DNA of 48,894 nucleotides from Alphaproteobacteria bacterium (GTDB lineage: Bacteria; Pseudomonadota; Alphaproteobacteria; UBA6615), in contig JAPKDV010000003.1 in NCBI GenBank assembly GCA_028822385.1, positions 1 through 48,894 of the forward strand, in the 5' to 3' direction. The position numbers were made by a program, and so were the translations under genes. Positions 16,722 through 27,040 of the stretch are shown piece after piece. The notes under the pieces were generated by a model. That model saw only the letters and a list, made by a program, of their open reading frames with translations. It did not search any database and had not been told where the DNA came from. The first letter of the stretch is position 1; every line of letters starts with the position of its first letter.

Positions 16722-16988
16722 ATGAAGGTTACTATCAGTATTGATTGCACGCCGGAGGAGGCGCGGACATTCTTTGGGTTGCCCGATGTGTCTGGCGCCC
16801 AGAAGACGGTTATCGACGAATGGCAGCGCCGAGCGATGGATGCGATGTCGAATATGGACCCCCAGAGTTTGATAAAGACTTGGGTGCCGGAAGGGCCGGC
16901 GTTACCAACAGACGTTGAAGGCTGGGAGCAGTTCCAGAATGTATTCTGGGCGGCGATACGTGATTCGGGCTTTAAGCCGGGGAAATAG
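16722..16988 (+). CDS. DUF6489 family small protein
   Basis: From the ATG at 16722 the protein has 88 residues. A ribosome site (GAAGGGG) lies just upstream, and the in-frame GTG at 16704 is less likely. It begins MKVTISIDCTPEEARTFFGL and continues with PDVSGAQKTVIDEWQRR and AMDAMSNMDPQSLIKTWVP, ending with a tryptophan-rich segment (EGWEQFQNVFWAAIR). This matches a small conserved alphaproteobacterial family of unknown function, often next to mnmE or phasin-like genes. No signal peptide or membrane helix is seen. It lies five bases before mnmE, so the two are probably cotranscribed. Confidence 0.85.
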   Translation: MKVTISIDCTPEEARTFFGLPDVSGAQKTVIDEWQRRAMDAMSNMDPQSLIKTWVPEGPALPTDVEGWEQFQNVFWAAIRDSGFKPGK

Positions 16989-16993
16989 ATTAC

Positions 16994-18349
16994 GTGGACG
17001 GTAGTGTAAATATTTTGGGCGAAACTATCTATGCGCTGTCCAGTGGTGCGGGAGCCGCTGGTGTAGCTGTCGTTCGTGTGTCGGGACCTCAAGTCGATAG
17101 CATTCTGGAATTGCTCGGGGTGTCGACTTTGCCAGTTCCACGTTATGCTGCACTGCACAATATTCTAAACCCCAAAACCAGTGAGATTTTGGATCAGGCG
17201 CTGGTGATACGGTTTCCGGGCCCGGGGAGCTTCACTGGTGAGGATGTTGCTGAATTGCATATCCATGGTGGTGAAGCGGTCCTGACCGCTGTCCTGGCGG
17301 CTCTGAGGGATACTGGTTTGGCCCGGATGGCTGGAAATGGAGAATTCACTCGTCGCGCCTTCGAGAATGGGAAGCTTGATTTGACGGCGGCGGAGGCCAT
17401 TGGTGATCTGGTGGCCTCGCGAACCGACGAACAACGAAAGCTTGCCTTGCGCCAGTACGATGGTGGTCTTGCAGATCTCTATGAGGGCTGGCGTTCAGAG
17501 CTGATTGCCCTTCTGGGATATGCGGAAGCTGAAATTGATTTCTCTGATGAGGATCTACCAGACGCACTACATCATCTAGTGGTAGATAAAATTGTGGCGA
17601 TTAAACAACGGGTTATTGATCATAGTAACACTGCACTACTAGGTGAGCAGATACGGACAGGGTTTCCGATCTCCATTCTAGGCGCACCAAATGCGGGCAA
17701 ATCTAGCCTGATGAATCTCTTGGCCCGGCGGGACGTCGCGATTGTTTCTGAAGTTGCGGGTACGACCCGGGATGTGATTGAGGTTCAAATGAATCTCGGC
17801 GGATACGCGGTAACTATCTCGGATACCGCGGGTATCCGGGATTCCGATGATGAAATTGAAGCCGAAGGTGTCCGTCGTGCTGAGCAGCTTGCGCAGCATT
17901 CCGCGCTGAAGATAGTGGTCATCGATGCAGCGGAGCCTGTATTGCCTGACCGGGTGCGGAGAGTAATCGATACGGATACGTTGGTGGTGGTCAACAAAAG
18001 TGATCTTGGACCGGTCCCGGTGTGGGTTGGCGATATTTTTGATACTCAGGAAGTGCCTACATTGTCTGCCAAAACTGGTGATGGTCTAGAGGAATTCGTT
18101 TCTATTATTTCCGGACTCGTTCGTATTAAGCTCGCTGCCTATGAGGGCCCGGTGCCCACTCGTCAACGTCACAGGGAATCCCTTCAGGAGTGTGTAGATG
18201 CGCTCAAACGCGCGGAAGCTGCTGTCTTACCGGAACTGGCTGCGGAAGACGTCCGACTTGCGGTCAGAGCTTTGGGGCGCATTACGGGACGTGTAGATAT
18301 TGATGAAGTCCTTGATACGGTCTTTCGAGATTTCTGTATCGGGAAATAG
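16994..18349 (+). CDS. mnmE: tRNA modification GTPase MnmE
   Basis: MnmE, with MnmG, installs the aminomethyl or carboxymethylaminomethyl group on U34 of certain tRNAs. The 451-residue protein starts at GTG (16994). It has the N-terminal formyl-THF-binding domain (IYALSSGAGAAGVAVVRVSGPQ and PGSFTGEDVAELHIHGG) and a helical domain. The inserted G domain has P-loop ILGAPNAGKSSLMN (about 223-236), VAGTTRDVIE, DTAGIRDSDDEIE and NKSD. It ends in the catalytic FRDFCIGK motif. The partner gene mnmG follows after a 103-base gap that holds a parS site. Confidence 0.97.
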   Translation: MDGSVNILGETIYALSSGAGAAGVAVVRVSGPQVDSILELLGVSTLPVPRYAALHNILNPKTSEILDQALVIRFPGPGSFTGEDVAELHIHGGEAVLTAVLAALRDTGLARMAGNGEFTRRAFENGKLDLTAAEAIGDLVASRTDEQRKLALRQYDGGLADLYEGWRSELIALLGYAEAEIDFSDEDLPDALHHLVVDKIVAIKQRVIDHSNTALLGEQIRTGFPISILGAPNAGKSSLMNLLARRDVAIVSEVAGTTRDVIEVQMNLGGYAVTISDTAGIRDSDDEIEAEGVRRAEQLAQHSALKIVVIDAAEPVLPDRVRRVIDTDTLVVVNKSDLGPVPVWVGDIFDTQEVPTLSAKTGDGLEEFVSIISGLVRIKLAAYEGPVPTRQRHRESLQECVDALKRAEAAVLPELAAEDVRLAVRALGRITGRVDIDEVLDTVFRDFCIGK

Positions 18350-18353
18350 ATGA

Positions 18354-18369
18354 TGTTTCACGTGGAACA
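18354..18369. promoter_or_regulatory. parS centromere site (mnmE-mnmG gap)
   Basis: TGTTTCACGTGGAACA matches the ParB-binding consensus TGTTNCACGTGAAACA with one substitution, leaving a near-palindrome with the CACGTG core. It lies four bases after the mnmE stop and about 3.5 kb from parB. Confidence 0.92.
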
Positions 18370-18452
18370 TCGTACGACTGAATAAACGGAAGTACGGTTT
18401 TGACAGGGGAACCGGGAAGTCTTACATACCGCGGGCTACGACGGGTACAGAT

Positions 18453-20336
18453 GTGACGTACGATCTAATCTATGACGTGATTGTAATCGGCGGTGGCCAT
18501 GCCGGCTGCGAAGCTGCAGCTGCGTCTGCAAGGGTGGGGGCATCAACGCTTTTGGTCACCCACAAGGCTGACAAGATTGGAGAGATGTCCTGCAACCCAG
18601 CCATTGGGGGGCTTGGGAAGGGTCATCTTGTACGCGAGATCGATGCGTTGGACGGTATTATGGCTCGCGCTATCGACAGGGGCGGCATTCAATTCCGGAT
18701 GCTTAACAAGAGCAAGGGGCCAGCAGTATGGGGCCCCCGGGCGCAGGCAGATCGCAAGCTTTACCGTCAAGCAATTCAGGCGCTTCTAGGAGCGCAGCCC
18801 GGTCTGGATGTTCTAGAAGGCGCCGTGCAGGACCTTCGCCTGGCCGAGGACGACCGTGTGAGCGGCGTTATTTTAACAAGTGGGCAAGAGATCAGCTCTG
18901 GTACGGTGGTGCTTACCACCGGCACCTTCCTGCGTGGCGTAATACATATTGGTGAAGCGCAAATTCCGGCGGGGCGAATGGGAGAGGCCCCGGCTTTAGG
19001 TCTCTCTGAGACGCTGCTCTCTAAAGGCTTCGCTCTGGGGCGCCTAAAGACGGGAACACCACCTAGACTTGATGGGCGGACAATTGCCTGGGACCGGCTA
19101 GAACGGCAGCCAGGCGATAATCCGCCGGTTCCGTTTTCAACGATGACGGAAAAGATAACAACGCCGCAGATTGATTGCCACATTACTCACACGAATGCGG
19201 CGGTTCACGATCTTATCCGGGCCAACCTTGACCGTGCACCAGTTTACTCTGGTCAGATCGAAAGTGGTGGCCCACGCTATTGTCCATCTATCGAGGACAA
19301 AGTCGTTCGGTTCGCTGATAAGGCCGCTCACCAGATTTTCCTCGAACCGGAAGGGCTGGATGACGATACGGTTTATCCGAATGGTATTTCGACTTCGTTA
19401 CCCGAAGATGTCCAGCGAGCGCTTCTTAAGAAAATACTCGGTCTGGAAAAAGCACGCATGATTCAGCCGGGCTATGCCATCGAGTATGACTTTGTGGACC
19501 CTCGGGAATTGTTTAGAACCCTTGAGGCACGCCGCTTACCCGGACTTTTTCTAGCTGGGCAGATCAACGGTACTACCGGATATGAGGAAGCAGCTGGGCA
19601 AGGTCTGGTGGCTGGTATCAATGCAGCGCATCAGGCATCTGGCAGTGAGCGGCGCTTTAACCCGGATCGTGCAACATCCTATATCGGGGTTATGATCGAT
19701 GATTTAGTCACCCGCGGTGCGGATGAGCCCTATCGGATGTTTACCTCCCGGGCCGAATATCGCTTGTTGTTGCGTGCAGACAACGCCGATAGTCGTTTGA
19801 CGCGGGAGGGTGTGGCGCTGGGGTGTGTAGGGTCAGAACGTGCACTGGCGTTTGAAGCGAAAGAGTCTGCACTGGATGCGGCACGGGAGCGTTTGGATGA
19901 CTTGGTAGGATCCCCAAACAAATTGGTCCGTCATGGGATCAAGGTCAATCAGGATGGGATCAAGCGGTCCGCTTTTGAATTGTTGTCCTTTCCCAATGTG
20001 ACCTTCGATGGGTTGGTGCAGGTATGGCCCGCACTTGAAGATATTACTGGACCCGTTCGAGCCACACTGGAGGTGGAGGCCAAGTACGCCCATTATTTGG
20101 TTCGTCAGGCTGCTGATGTTGCGGCCTATCGTCGGGATGAAAACCTACAGTTGCCGCAGGGCCTTGATTATAGCGCCATACCGGGTCTGTCGAGTGAGGC
20201 TAGCCAGAAGCTTAAACAACTTAAGCCTGAAACTCTGGGCCAGGCTGGTCGTATCCCGGGCATTACACCGGCCTCCTTGCTAGTGCTTTTGCGCTATGTC
20301 CGCCGGACGCCGGGAAAAGCGGAGAATGCCGCTTAA
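18453..20336 (+). CDS. mnmG: tRNA uridine-5-carboxymethylaminomethyl modification enzyme MnmG
   Basis: MnmG (GidA) is the FAD-dependent partner of MnmE in wobble uridine modification. The 627-residue protein starts at GTG (18453) and has the FAD motif [22 protein letters not shown]. Then follow [36 protein letters not shown] and [15 protein letters not shown]. The second cofactor-contact region is [27 protein letters not shown], and the C-terminal MnmE-binding helical domain ends with [36 protein letters not shown]. It is followed by rsmG, the classical gidAB order. Confidence 0.98.
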   Translation: MTYDLIYDVIVIGGGHAGCEAAAASARVGASTLLVTHKADKIGEMSCNPAIGGLGKGHLVREIDALDGIMARAIDRGGIQFRMLNKSKGPAVWGPRAQADRKLYRQAIQALLGAQPGLDVLEGAVQDLRLAEDDRVSGVILTSGQEISSGTVVLTTGTFLRGVIHIGEAQIPAGRMGEAPALGLSETLLSKGFALGRLKTGTPPRLDGRTIAWDRLERQPGDNPPVPFSTMTEKITTPQIDCHITHTNAAVHDLIRANLDRAPVYSGQIESGGPRYCPSIEDKVVRFADKAAHQIFLEPEGLDDDTVYPNGISTSLPEDVQRALLKKILGLEKARMIQPGYAIEYDFVDPRELFRTLEARRLPGLFLAGQINGTTGYEEAAGQGLVAGINAAHQASGSERRFNPDRATSYIGVMIDDLVTRGADEPYRMFTSRAEYRLLLRADNADSRLTREGVALGCVGSERALAFEAKESALDAARERLDDLVGSPNKLVRHGIKVNQDGIKRSAFELLSFPNVTFDGLVQVWPALEDITGPVRATLEVEAKYAHYLVRQAADVAAYRRDENLQLPQGLDYSAIPGLSSEASQKLKQLKPETLGQAGRIPGITPASLLVLLRYVRRTPGKAENAA

Positions 20337-20387
20337 CTCCCACATATTGTGGCTGGTTGTTATATCATTGGCTTTTATGGGGTATGC

Positions 20388-21011
20388 ATGGTCAGCGCAA
20401 CGACATTGTCAGCAACAGAATTCGGTCGCGTCGCTGGTGTTTCACGTGAAACATTGGCGCGGTTAGAGGCTTACGAAGACCTACTTCAACACTGGCAGCA
20501 ACGAATCAATCTAGTCTCACGCACGACCCTTACGGATGTCTGGCGCCGGCACTTTCTTGACTCTTTTCAGTTATCGAAAATGGTTTTACCAGGTGTGCCG
20601 GCTCTGGACATGGGCAGTGGTGCCGGATTTCCGGGTATGGTTCTCGCGATCGCCTGTGATACCCCCTTTATCTTGGCTGAGTCAGACTCCCGGAAATGTT
20701 CATTCCTACGGGAGGTCCGGCGTGTGACTAATGCCCCGGCCGAAATTTATGAAGGACGCGTCGAAGCGATTGACCATGCAGGTTTCGGCTTGATCGTCGC
20801 CCGAGCGCTGGCGCCAGTAAGCCGCTTGCTAGACCTGGCGCAACCTTTGCTCGGCGGAGAAGGAAAGTGCCTCTTCATGAAAGGCGAACGAGTCGCCGAA
20901 GAACTTAATCTGGCCCGAGACAATTGGACCATGGATATTGTAGAATATCCGAGCGTGGCAGATCCACGCGGTGTGATCTTGGAAATAAGGAATCCTGACC
21001 GTGTCATATGA
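20388..21011 (+). CDS. rsmG: 16S rRNA (guanine527-N7)-methyltransferase
   Basis: RsmG (GidB) methylates G527 of 16S rRNA with S-adenosylmethionine. From the ATG at 20388, preceded by a GGGG-containing site, it has 207 residues; the GTG at 20349 would add a hydrophobic stretch foreign to the family. It contains LLQHWQQRINLVSRTTLTDVWRRHFLDS, the SAM-binding motif PALDMGSGAGFPGMVLAIA and LAESDSRKCSFLREVRR. A perfect parS site encodes its VSRET residues near the N-terminus. The gene end overlaps the start of parA by 11 bases. Confidence 0.95.
   Translation: MVSATTLSATEFGRVAGVSRETLARLEAYEDLLQHWQQRINLVSRTTLTDVWRRHFLDSFQLSKMVLPGVPALDMGSGAGFPGMVLAIACDTPFILAESDSRKCSFLREVRRVTNAPAEIYEGRVEAIDHAGFGLIVARALAPVSRLLDLAQPLLGGEGKCLFMKGERVAEELNLARDNWTMDIVEYPSVADPRGVILEIRNPDRVI
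20438..20453. promoter_or_regulatory. parS centromere site inside rsmG
   Basis: TGTTTCACGTGAAACA is a perfect 16-base palindrome equal to the ParB-binding consensus. It lies within rsmG (codons for VSRET), about 550 bases upstream of parA. Position and sequence match the parS copy kept in gidB genes of several bacteria. Confidence 0.97.
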
Positions 21012-21873
21012 CGATAAACCAAAAGCGCAGCTCCGGGACATCCTGATCAATGAATCTCAAATCGGTGAACCAGGGGTCATCCATCATGGTGCCCGTATCA
21101 TTGCGATCGCTAATCAGAAGGGCGGGGTTGGGAAGACGACGACGGCCATTAACCTAGCAACAGGTCTAGCGGCTTGTGGCCAGAAGGTTTTGGTGGTCGA
21201 CCTAGATCCGCAGGGCAACGCCTCTACCGGGCTAGGTGTCTCAAATTATGAGACAGACGTTTATGACGTCCTGATTGGGGGTACGGATCTGCTCCAGGTT
21301 ATATGTGCATCAAACATCCCCGGCCTAGATGTTGTCCCGGCATCGGCAGATTTGGCAGGTGCTGAAATCGAGCTGATTGACATTGAGCACCGAGAGGCCC
21401 GACTCAACAACGCACTGGCGCCTGTGATGGGTCAGTATGATTATATCCTGACTGATTGCCCGCCAGCCCTAGGCTTACTGACGATCAATGCGCTTGTAGC
21501 GGCTGATTCGGTTCTGGTGCCGTTGCAGTGTGAGTACTTCGCGTTGGAGGGTATGACCCGCTTGATGAAGTCCATCGAACGAATCCGGCGCGCCTATAAC
21601 GAAGACCTCGATATCCTGGGCATCGTTCTGACCATGCACGATGGTCGGAATAATCTATGTCGCTCGGTCGAGGCCGAGGTTCGTGAGTATTTTGGGGACC
21701 GGGTCTATCATACAGTTATCCCGCGTAATGTGCGTCTTTCGGAAGCCCCGTCTTACGGAATGCCTGCGCTGATCTACGATCTAGCCTGTGCCGGATCACA
21801 GGCTTATGCCAAACTGGCCGCAGAAATGCTGCGCCGTGAAGGTGCGGGTCCAATTGGTGAGGCCGCACAATGA
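21001..21873 (+). CDS. parA: chromosome partitioning ATPase ParA
   Basis: ParA is the Walker-type ATPase that moves ParB-parS complexes and segregates the replication origin. The 290-residue protein has IIAIANQKGGVGKTTTAINLATG (deviant Walker A, about residues 36-58) and VLVVDLDPQGNASTGLG. Also present are DYILTDCPPALGLLTINALVAAD and VPLQCEYFALEGMTRL. It has about 30 extra residues before the nucleotide fold compared with shorter homologues. The start is GTG at 21001, with AAGGAA upstream, inside the end of rsmG; parB overlaps its stop by four bases. Confidence 0.97.
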   Translation: MSYDDKPKAQLRDILINESQIGEPGVIHHGARIIAIANQKGGVGKTTTAINLATGLAACGQKVLVVDLDPQGNASTGLGVSNYETDVYDVLIGGTDLLQVICASNIPGLDVVPASADLAGAEIELIDIEHREARLNNALAPVMGQYDYILTDCPPALGLLTINALVAADSVLVPLQCEYFALEGMTRLMKSIERIRRAYNEDLDILGIVLTMHDGRNNLCRSVEAEVREYFGDRVYHTVIPRNVRLSEAPSYGMPALIYDLACAGSQAYAKLAAEMLRREGAGPIGEAAQ

Positions 21874-22811
21874 ACGAAACGCCGACACGCCGCCGATTAG
21901 GGCGCGGGCTATCTGCCCTTCTTGGGGATGACGGTCGGGACTTTCAGGAACTTGAAAACACAAAATCACCACGCGAACTGCCAGTTGAACAGTTGCAACC
22001 AGGTGAGTTTCAGCCTCGGGTTCGTTTCGATGATGAAGAACTGAGCGCTCTTGTTGAATCCGTTAGGGCCAAGGGTATCCTTCAACCCATTCTCGTTCGA
22101 CGAGATCCCGTCCAAGCTGACGTCTATGAAATTATCGCCGGTGAACGAAGATGGAGAGCGGCACAACGAGCACAATTACACACTGTACCGGTTATTATCC
22201 GTGAACTGACTGATCAGGAAGCGCTTGAAATTGCGCTGATCGAAAACATCCAGCGTTCCGATCTTTCCGCCATCGAAGAAGCTTTAGGCTATCAGAGGCT
22301 GATCGGCGAATTTACCCACACCCAAGATGCCTTGTCTAAGGTTGTTGGGAAGAGCCGAAGTCATGTCGCGAATGCCTTGCGTCTTCTAACGCTGCCGGCT
22401 GAAGTTAGAACAATGGTCGATAAAGGTGAGTTAACGGCGGGGCATGCACGCGCGCTGGTTGGCCGTGAAGACGCCTTGACCCTTGCTCGCGAAATTTCTA
22501 GTTCTGGACTTACGGTGCGTGATATCGAGGCCCGGGTTTCTAATGGATTACCGAAGGCAAGAAAATTAAAAAATTTAGCTCGACGGAAAAGCGCTGACAC
22601 CCTTGCGCTTGAGCGCGACGTTTCTGATGCAATCGGTCTTAAGGTAGCGATAGATCTGAAGGGCGGCGAACATTCTGGTCGGGGCAAATTGTCGATTGAT
22701 TTTAAAAGCCTAGACCAGCTCGACGATGTCTTGCGGCGTCTTAACCAGACGACCAATAGTAAGGGTATGCCTGATGCCCTAAAAACAGCTACTTTATCTT
22801 TCAACTCATAG
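21870..22811 (+). CDS. parB: chromosome partitioning protein ParB
   Basis: ParB binds parS, spreads as a CTP-dependent clamp and is the substrate of ParA. The 313-residue protein begins RRRLGRGLSALLGDD. The N-terminal CTPase domain has LPVEQLQPGEFQPRVRFDD, EIIAGERRWRAAQRA (the GERRxR motif) and IALIENIQRSDLSAIEEALGY (the ENxQR motif). A helix-turn-helix follows in LSKVVGKSRSHVANALRLLTLP, then GHARALVG. The dimerisation domain ends the protein with RGKLSIDFKSLDQLDDVLRRL. It overlaps parA by four bases and ends two bases from the convergent holA stop. Confidence 0.97.
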   Translation: MNETPTRRRLGRGLSALLGDDGRDFQELENTKSPRELPVEQLQPGEFQPRVRFDDEELSALVESVRAKGILQPILVRRDPVQADVYEIIAGERRWRAAQRAQLHTVPVIIRELTDQEALEIALIENIQRSDLSAIEEALGYQRLIGEFTHTQDALSKVVGKSRSHVANALRLLTLPAEVRTMVDKGELTAGHARALVGREDALTLAREISSSGLTVRDIEARVSNGLPKARKLKNLARRKSADTLALERDVSDAIGLKVAIDLKGGEHSGRGKLSIDFKSLDQLDDVLRRLNQTTNSKGMPDALKTATLSFNS

Positions 22812-22813
22812 AC

Positions 22814-23851
22814 TTAATGGTTTTGTGTCCGGCGCATACTCGCGATGGCTAACAAGGTCCGTCCGCAAGCGGCCCGTCCCGGTGTTCCGGTTGTCTTGAG
22901 AGCAAGTTCGGCTTCCGTCAGGCGCTGTAGGGCCTGTTCAAGCGCCGGGTTGGGCCAGGAACGGCTCTGGTTTTGGAAGCGGTTCGCGAACTTCCAAAAT
23001 ACCGGGGGGCGTAATCGACGCGCAGCACCCTCGTAACTTTCACCGCTGGATATCAAACCAGACACACGGTGTAGTCTCTGAAAATGCCGTTGGGTAGCCC
23101 GCATCAATCCCACTGGTTCACCACCGTCCGCCCAGAAACGTGTAAGCGAACAGTCTAGATCAACGATATTGCCGTCGGCGGCGGCATAAACCGTTTCGTC
23201 GAGTGAGGTGCTAGCAGAATCACCTACGCTGGCGAGCACTAACTCTTCGGTGATCTCGGCTCCGGGACCGGCGTACAGGATAAGTTTTTCTATTTCCCCT
23301 CGATTGCTTAGTCGATTTTCACCTAGAATTCCTGAAAGAGTACGCAGCGCATCTAGGGAAACAGTTAAACCTACACCCTGGATCATGGAGCGGGCTAGGC
23401 GGGCACGGCCTTCCTCATCATCGGGATAACAAGGCAGGGCGGCGCTGTCATTGCGAGATTCACAGAGCTTCCGCAAGCTAGATTTTGCAGAGAGATTCCC
23501 GCCCTCAATGACCACGGTCACATTGGCATTTGCTTCTGCTGTGGCCTCGAGTGCTAATTTTAGTGGAGTGGTGATGGATTCTGTCGCATCCCTGACCACA
23601 ACTAACCGTTCCCCACCGCCAAGTGACAGGGCAAGCATCTCGTCGGCTAGTCGGGCTGGGGTTTCGCCAATCATCCCGCCAGTGAGTTCAGCTGCGAGGA
23701 ACGGATCACTCAGATCATCTACAACACTGTTTGCCAGAGTGAGTGACCGCTCTCTTACCAATCCACTATCGGGTCCATAGATCAAAATGGCGGTGATTGC
23801 GGGGTCTGGCTTGGCTATAAAACCATCAACACGCCCGGCGGAAATCTTCAC
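22814..23851 (-). CDS. holA: DNA polymerase III delta subunit
   Basis: HolA is the clamp-loader wrench that opens the beta clamp. The 345-residue protein starts at GTG in a four-base overlap with the lptE stop. It has the N-terminal AITAILIYGPDSGLVRERSLTLA, followed by FLAAELTGGMIGETPARLADEMLALSLGGGERLVVVRDAT and ANVTVVIEGGNLSAKSSLRKLCES. The middle contains LGENRLSNRGEIEKLILYAG and the C-terminal collar domain ends with LTEAELALKTTGTPGRAACGRTLLAIA. All are features of the alphaproteobacterial HolA form. It is the last gene of the leuS-lptE-holA run. Confidence 0.93.
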   Translation of the reverse strand: MKISAGRVDGFIAKPDPAITAILIYGPDSGLVRERSLTLANSVVDDLSDPFLAAELTGGMIGETPARLADEMLALSLGGGERLVVVRDATESITTPLKLALEATAEANANVTVVIEGGNLSAKSSLRKLCESRNDSAALPCYPDDEEGRARLARSMIQGVGLTVSLDALRTLSGILGENRLSNRGEIEKLILYAGPGAEITEELVLASVGDSASTSLDETVYAAADGNIVDLDCSLTRFWADGGEPVGLMRATQRHFQRLHRVSGLISSGESYEGAARRLRPPVFWKFANRFQNQSRSWPNPALEQALQRLTEAELALKTTGTPGRAACGRTLLAIASMRRTQNH

Positions 23852-24381
23852 CGGCGTCGCCTTTGTGCAGGGGTGTCCTGCGTACGCAATAGAAAAATGG
23901 AGAGACGATCAATGATGCCATCTGCCATATCCTTTGCCCCGCGTTTGCGGGCATCAGATTCTGATGCAAGCGTGGCGAAATCGGACAACAGGATATCGTA
24001 ACTGTTGACCGAACGAACATTGCCCGTGAATAAGCGGTCTTTAGTACTAGCCTGTTTCAATGTGAAGGTGCCAGTGAGTATCAAATTGGCTCGTGTGACA
24101 CCCGATTTTTTCTGAACCGCGAGACCGACTTTGTTCTCGTCGAGGTCCACTATCAACATATAGAGCGGTTCCGGCCGCAGACTTGTTGGTGACAGTCGAT
24201 TTGTCAGCTCAATTCTAACGAGCTGACCAATACGGCCCTCAATAGGTAGTACTTCTATAAACTCTAGTAGCTCGTTGGTTGCTGGGGTGTTTTCATTTTC
24301 ACCATAGAGGGGCTCAAAACCGCATCCCGCCAGAAGCAGCCCGCAGGCCGCCAGTCCCATCTGTAACGATCTAGACAACAA
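23848..24381 (-). CDS. lptE: LPS assembly lipoprotein LptE
   Basis: LptE is the outer-membrane lipoprotein that plugs the LptD barrel and aids insertion of lipopolysaccharide. The 177-residue product has a lipoprotein signal with LLLAGC at residues 15-20, followed by GFEPLYG, the hallmark of the family. The body is beta-rich, with [25 protein letters not shown] and [15 protein letters not shown]-like strands, and ends in a basic tail. The start is probably TTG at 24381, within the last codons of leuS (11-base overlap), because the later ATG at 24360 would remove the only N-terminal arginine. The order leuS-lptE-holA is conserved in Gram-negative bacteria. Confidence 0.88.
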   Translation of the reverse strand: MLSRSLQMGLAACGLLLAGCGFEPLYGENENTPATNELLEFIEVLPIEGRIGQLVRIELTNRLSPTSLRPEPLYMLIVDLDENKVGLAVQKKSGVTRANLILTGTFTLKQASTKDRLFTGNVRSVNSYDILLSDFATLASESDARKRGAKDMADGIIDRLSIFLLRTQDTPAQRRRR

Positions 24382-26938
24382 AATTCACCAGTTTGTTCGG
24401 TACAACAATCACCTTGAGAATATCCTTGTCGCCGATGGATTCGGCCACATTCGAGACAGCCCTTGCTGCATTTTCTGCCTCACCTTTCTCCGTATCAGCC
24501 GGGAGGTCAACTGTGCCTCTTAGCTTGCCGTTGACCTGAATGGCATATGTGATGTTATCAGCAACGAGCAGTGACTGATCAGCGACAGGCCAACTTACTT
24601 CACTCAGGTGGGTGGTGTGTCCCAAGATGCTCCACATCTCTTCGGAGAGATGGGGCATCATCGGCGACATCAACTGTATGAGTGTCTCCAGTGCCTCGCG
24701 GGCTGTAGAGGGGCCCGTGGCTCTCTGCTTAACTGCCGTTGAAACAATATTAGTCATCTCATACATCCGGGCAACGGCGCGGTTGTATTGGAATCGTTCG
24801 AGATCTGTAGTTACATCTACAATTGCCTTGTGTACCTCTCGTCGTAGTTCAGTAGATGCGTCATCAATTTCAAATTCCGTGGATCCAACAGAAGATAAAC
24901 CGTCAGTATTGTCTGTAATCAGACGCGCAATACGATTTACAAACCGAAAGGCGCCCTGGACACCGGCATCGGTCCATTCCATATCCCGGTCGGGCGGACT
25001 GTCGGAGAGGATGAACCATCGGGCAGTATCGGCGCCGTAGTCCCGAATGACATCCGTCGGATCAATGGTGTTCTTTTTTGACTTCGACATCTTCTCAATG
25101 CGACCGATGGTAACTGGGGCGCCTGTGTCTCGGCGTACCGCGGTTCCTGTATCAGAGATATCAACACTTTGTGGTTCTAGCCATTCACCAAGACCGTCGC
25201 GGTAGGTTGTGTGATTAACCATGCCTTGGGTGAACAGTCCCGCAAACGGCTCGGACAGATCGAGATAGCCTGTGTCTCGCATCGCTCGTATGAAGAAGCG
25301 TGAATAAAGCAAATGCAATATCGCATGTTCGATCCCGCCAATATATTGATCGACGGGTAACCAGTAGTCGACGTCTTCACGCTTAACCGGGGTATCGGCG
25401 TCAGGAGAGCAGAAGCGCACAAAGTACCAGGATGAATCCATGAAGGTATCAAAGGTGTCGGTATCGCGTTCGGCGGCAACGCCACAGGATGGGCAAGCCA
25501 CATGCTTCCATGTGGGGTGCCTGTCGAGCGGATTCCCGGGCGACTCAAAATCAATATCGTCAGGCAGAATCACCGGCAGGTCTTCCTTGTGAACCGGAAC
25601 TGGCCCGCAAGCATCACAGTGAATCACCGGTATCGGGCAACCCCAATAGCGTTGACGTGAGACTAGCCAATCGCGCAGTCGATAGTTCGTTGCACCTTCA
25701 CCCTGAACCCCGTCCTGCAGACGGTCGATGATTGTTCGCTTGGCGGTATCTATATCCATACCATTTAGGAATTCAGAATTTGCCAGCACGCCTGGCCCTG
25801 TATAGGCATCGTCACCAACGGAAAATGTAGAGGTATCCTCGATGGCTGGGACCACTACCGGTATGACAGGCAGGTCGTAGGTGCGGGCGAAATCAAGGTC
25901 GCGCTGATCATGCGCGGGGCAGCCAAAGATAGCTCCGGTGCCGTATCCCATTAGAACGAAGTTGGCGATATAAACCGGTAGTTCCTTGCCTTCGACAAAC
26001 GGGTGTTTGACGCGCAGTCCTGTATCGTAGCCGCGTTTGATAGCGGTCTGAATGGCTTCCTCTGTGGTGCCGAGTCGACGGCATTCTTCAATAAATGCCG
26101 CGGCCAAGGGATCTGAAGCGGCGGCGCCTTCTGCTAGCGGGTGGTCGGCTGCGATCGCGCAGAAGCTTGCACCGAAGATCGTGTCAGGCCGGGTCGTGTA
26201 GACCCTCAATGAATCGTCCCGCCGGTCGGTGAAGGGAAAATTAATGTAAGCTCCCTCTGAACGGCCGATCCAGTTTTCTTGCATCGCTCGCACCTTTGGC
26301 GGCCAGCGGTCTAGTTTCTCCAGCCCCCCTAAGAGCTCATCACTGTAGTCGGTAATGCTGCAGAACCACTGGGCCAGACGGCGGCGTTCAATCGGGGCGC
26401 CGGATCGCCAGCCTTTTCCGTCGATTACCTGCTCATTGGCAAGAACCGTTTGGTCAATCGGGTCCCAGTTTACCCAGCCGTCCTGACGATAGATCAGGTT
26501 TTGTTTAAAAAAGTCGACAAAGATCGCCTGTTCATGGCGATAGTAATCCGGGTCGCAGGTTGTGATCTCGCGCGACCAGTCGATTGACAGTCCCATGGCC
26601 CGGAGCTGGTCGCGCATTGTTGCGATGTTCTGGTAGGTCCATTTGGCCGGGTGGACGTTGTTTTCCATTGCCGCGTTTTCTGCGGGTAATCCAAATGCGT
26701 CCCAGCCCATCGGGTGTAGAACATTGAAGCCTTGGCTGCGCTTGTAGCGTGCGACCACATCTCCGAGTGTGTAACACCGCAGATGACCCATATGAATCCG
26801 CCCTGACGGATATGGAAACATTTCAAGGACGTAGTATTTTGGTTTCGTGGGGTCCGCCACGGCCGTGAAGGTGCCGGCGTCATCCCAGACAGACTGCCAC
26901 TTTGCTTCAGCCGCGCGGAAATTATAACGTTGTACCAT
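24371..26938 (-). CDS. leuS: leucyl-tRNA synthetase
   Basis: LeuS charges tRNA-Leu. From the ATG at 26938 the protein has 855 residues, the usual length; an in-frame start at 26986 would add 16 residues before MVQRYNF. A GAGAGAG tract lies about nine bases upstream of 26938. The HIGH motif is [16 protein letters not shown] (about residues 38-53). The editing domain has [23 protein letters not shown] and [21 protein letters not shown] with the conserved aspartate. The KMSKS motif is [12 protein letters not shown] near residue 615. The anticodon-binding and C-terminal domains are complete, and lptE starts inside its end. Confidence 0.97.
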   Translation of the reverse strand: MVQRYNFRAAEAKWQSVWDDAGTFTAVADPTKPKYYVLEMFPYPSGRIHMGHLRCYTLGDVVARYKRSQGFNVLHPMGWDAFGLPAENAAMENNVHPAKWTYQNIATMRDQLRAMGLSIDWSREITTCDPDYYRHEQAIFVDFFKQNLIYRQDGWVNWDPIDQTVLANEQVIDGKGWRSGAPIERRRLAQWFCSITDYSDELLGGLEKLDRWPPKVRAMQENWIGRSEGAYINFPFTDRRDDSLRVYTTRPDTIFGASFCAIAADHPLAEGAAASDPLAAAFIEECRRLGTTEEAIQTAIKRGYDTGLRVKHPFVEGKELPVYIANFVLMGYGTGAIFGCPAHDQRDLDFARTYDLPVIPVVVPAIEDTSTFSVGDDAYTGPGVLANSEFLNGMDIDTAKRTIIDRLQDGVQGEGATNYRLRDWLVSRQRYWGCPIPVIHCDACGPVPVHKEDLPVILPDDIDFESPGNPLDRHPTWKHVACPSCGVAAERDTDTFDTFMDSSWYFVRFCSPDADTPVKREDVDYWLPVDQYIGGIEHAILHLLYSRFFIRAMRDTGYLDLSEPFAGLFTQGMVNHTTYRDGLGEWLEPQSVDISDTGTAVRRDTGAPVTIGRIEKMSKSKKNTIDPTDVIRDYGADTARWFILSDSPPDRDMEWTDAGVQGAFRFVNRIARLITDNTDGLSSVGSTEFEIDDASTELRREVHKAIVDVTTDLERFQYNRAVARMYEMTNIVSTAVKQRATGPSTAREALETLIQLMSPMMPHLSEEMWSILGHTTHLSEVSWPVADQSLLVADNITYAIQVNGKLRGTVDLPADTEKGEAENAARAVSNVAESIGDKDILKVIVVPNKLVNFVV

Positions 26939-27040
26939 GGGTTGATGCTCTCTCGACGTCGATAGCCTGCCGGCGATGCGGGTCAAATGGGGGACGTATT
27001 GTAAGCAAACCGATGAATACTGTAGGCGTTATGCCGCCCT

